A stretch of 64,000 nt of DNA from an uncultured bacterium. Its GTDB lineage: Bacteria; Bacillota_I; Bacilli_A; RFN20; CAG-826. This document shows positions 63,716 to 64,000 of this stretch, piece by piece. The position numbers and the translations under genes are program-made. Numbering within the stretch: the stretch's first letter is position 1; each line of letters begins with the position of its first letter. Location of the stretch: assembly GCA_949288485.1 (NCBI GenBank), contig CASEKC010000002.1:62001-126000 (forward strand), given 5' to 3'. The notes below the pieces were generated by a model. The model was not told the origin of the DNA. It ran no database searches and saw nothing but the letters and a program-made list of their open reading frames with translations.

Positions 63716-64000
63716 TTATTTATCTTCACTAACGTGAACTCTAATTTCAGCAATTATTCCCTTATAAAGTTCAATTTTTAAATTTGTATATCCAAATGCA
63801 TTAATTGGATATTTTTCAACAAATTTTCTTTTATCAATAACAATTCCGTATTCTTTTTTTAATCTTTCTTCAACTTCTTTAGTAGAAATTGTTCCAGCCA
63901 TGTTTCCGCTTCCTTGAGCTTTAGCTTTAAACTCTAAAGTAATTTGGCTTAGTTTTTCCTTATTTTTTAAAGCTTCTTGTCTTAATTCTTCTTCTTTTTG
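63716..64000 (-). CDS. rplI: Ribosomal protein L9, C-terminal part (cut by window edge)
   Basis: The last ~94 residues of L9. They include the linker helix (KAKAQGSGN) and the C-terminal rRNA-binding domain with GTISTKEVEERLKKEYGIVIDK near the start, RKFVEKYPINAFGYTNLKI and the ending AEIRVHVSEDK. The frame is open to the window edge, so the N-terminal domain lies beyond 64000. rplI-dnaB is a conserved Firmicutes pair. Confidence 0.93.
   Translation of the reverse strand, partial: QKEEELRQEALKNKEKLSQITLEFKAKAQGSGNMAGTISTKEVEERLKKEYGIVIDKRKFVEKYPINAFGYTNLKIELYKGIIAEIRVHVSEDK

Noticed and set aside
1-64000. Use of genetic code 4 (UGA = Trp), suggested by the Mollicutes-like gene set and by several TGATAA or TGATAG ends
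   Set aside because: recU, cmk, dnaD, parA and others end at UGA at the right family length, Trp codons checked are UGG, and only one gene has an internal UGA. TGATAA ends come from overlaps with ATG-ATA starts.
1-64000. CRISPR arrays, tRNA or rRNA genes
   Set aside because: No regularly spaced repeats, tRNA cloverleaf strings or conserved rRNA segments were seen by eye; a tRNAscan or Rfam run would settle it.

Overview
This is an AT-rich chromosomal segment of a low-GC Gram-positive bacterium. The gene set (DnaD, RecU, RecX, YhaM, HU, a SufCDSUB cluster, AsnA, RibU under an FMN riboswitch, metK under a SAM riboswitch) points to the Bacilli/Mollicutes side of the Firmicutes, probably an uncultured gut-type anaerobe. 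UGA is a stop and all Trp codons checked are UGG, so the standard bacterial code applies. Core metabolism looks fermentative and ferredoxin-based: pyruvate:ferredoxin oxidoreductase, a small [4Fe-4S] ferredoxin, an NfnAB-type ferredoxin/NAD(P)H transhydrogenase and a PduL phosphotransacylase. Neither rRNA, tRNA, CRISPR nor transposase genes were seen. The taxonomic placement is inference.

Layout. 1-1320: 5' end of metK with promoter and SAM riboswitch, a TSCPD protein and pduL. 1461-7250: DNA repair, replication and ribosome or tRNA genes (DEDD exonuclease, recU, nth, dnaD, a very short CCA-adding-enzyme-like protein, hup, der, cmk). 7326-8460: ferredoxin and riboflavin transporter. 8462-12724: parB-parA-rsmG-mnmG, genes that usually lie near the replication origin. 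12727-17395: sufCDSUB. 17563-21351: two large tandem lipoproteins that may be secretion foldases. 21534-26433: HIT protein, YhaM, RecX, a glycosyltransferase and a flippase-like membrane protein. 26479-31651: a heterodimeric ABC exporter and a lipoprotein serpin. 32403-41157: a P-type ATPase under a manganese riboswitch, a transporter-glycosidase fusion, NAD(P)HX repair and asparagine synthetase. 41210-50273: nfnAB, small membrane proteins, nitroreductase, PFOR and a putative small DNA-binding protein. 50293-54622: ABC-F ATPase, a DMT transporter gene with a nonsense codon and a sugar-isomerase-like protein. 54816-60480: a BMP-type nucleoside ABC importer behind a long structured leader RNA. 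60614-64000: orf115, rlmH, yycJ, dnaB and rplI, again an origin-proximal gene set.

Most notable points: (1) one inverted repeat, TTTGTTAG-N2-AAAA-CTAACA, lies upstream of both the ferredoxin gene and the PFOR gene, suggesting a shared regulator; a gene for a possible winged-helix protein is next to the PFOR copy. (2) A single polypeptide joins a 12-TM sugar transporter to a GH2 glycosidase with both catalytic glutamates. (3) The nucleoside importer has a compact, structured leader RNA that I cannot assign to a known riboswitch class. (4) Also unusual are a membrane-anchored serpin, a head/neck-only CCA-adding enzyme, a ParB lacking its usual GERR motif, and an ABC ATPase with an extra hydrophobic insert.
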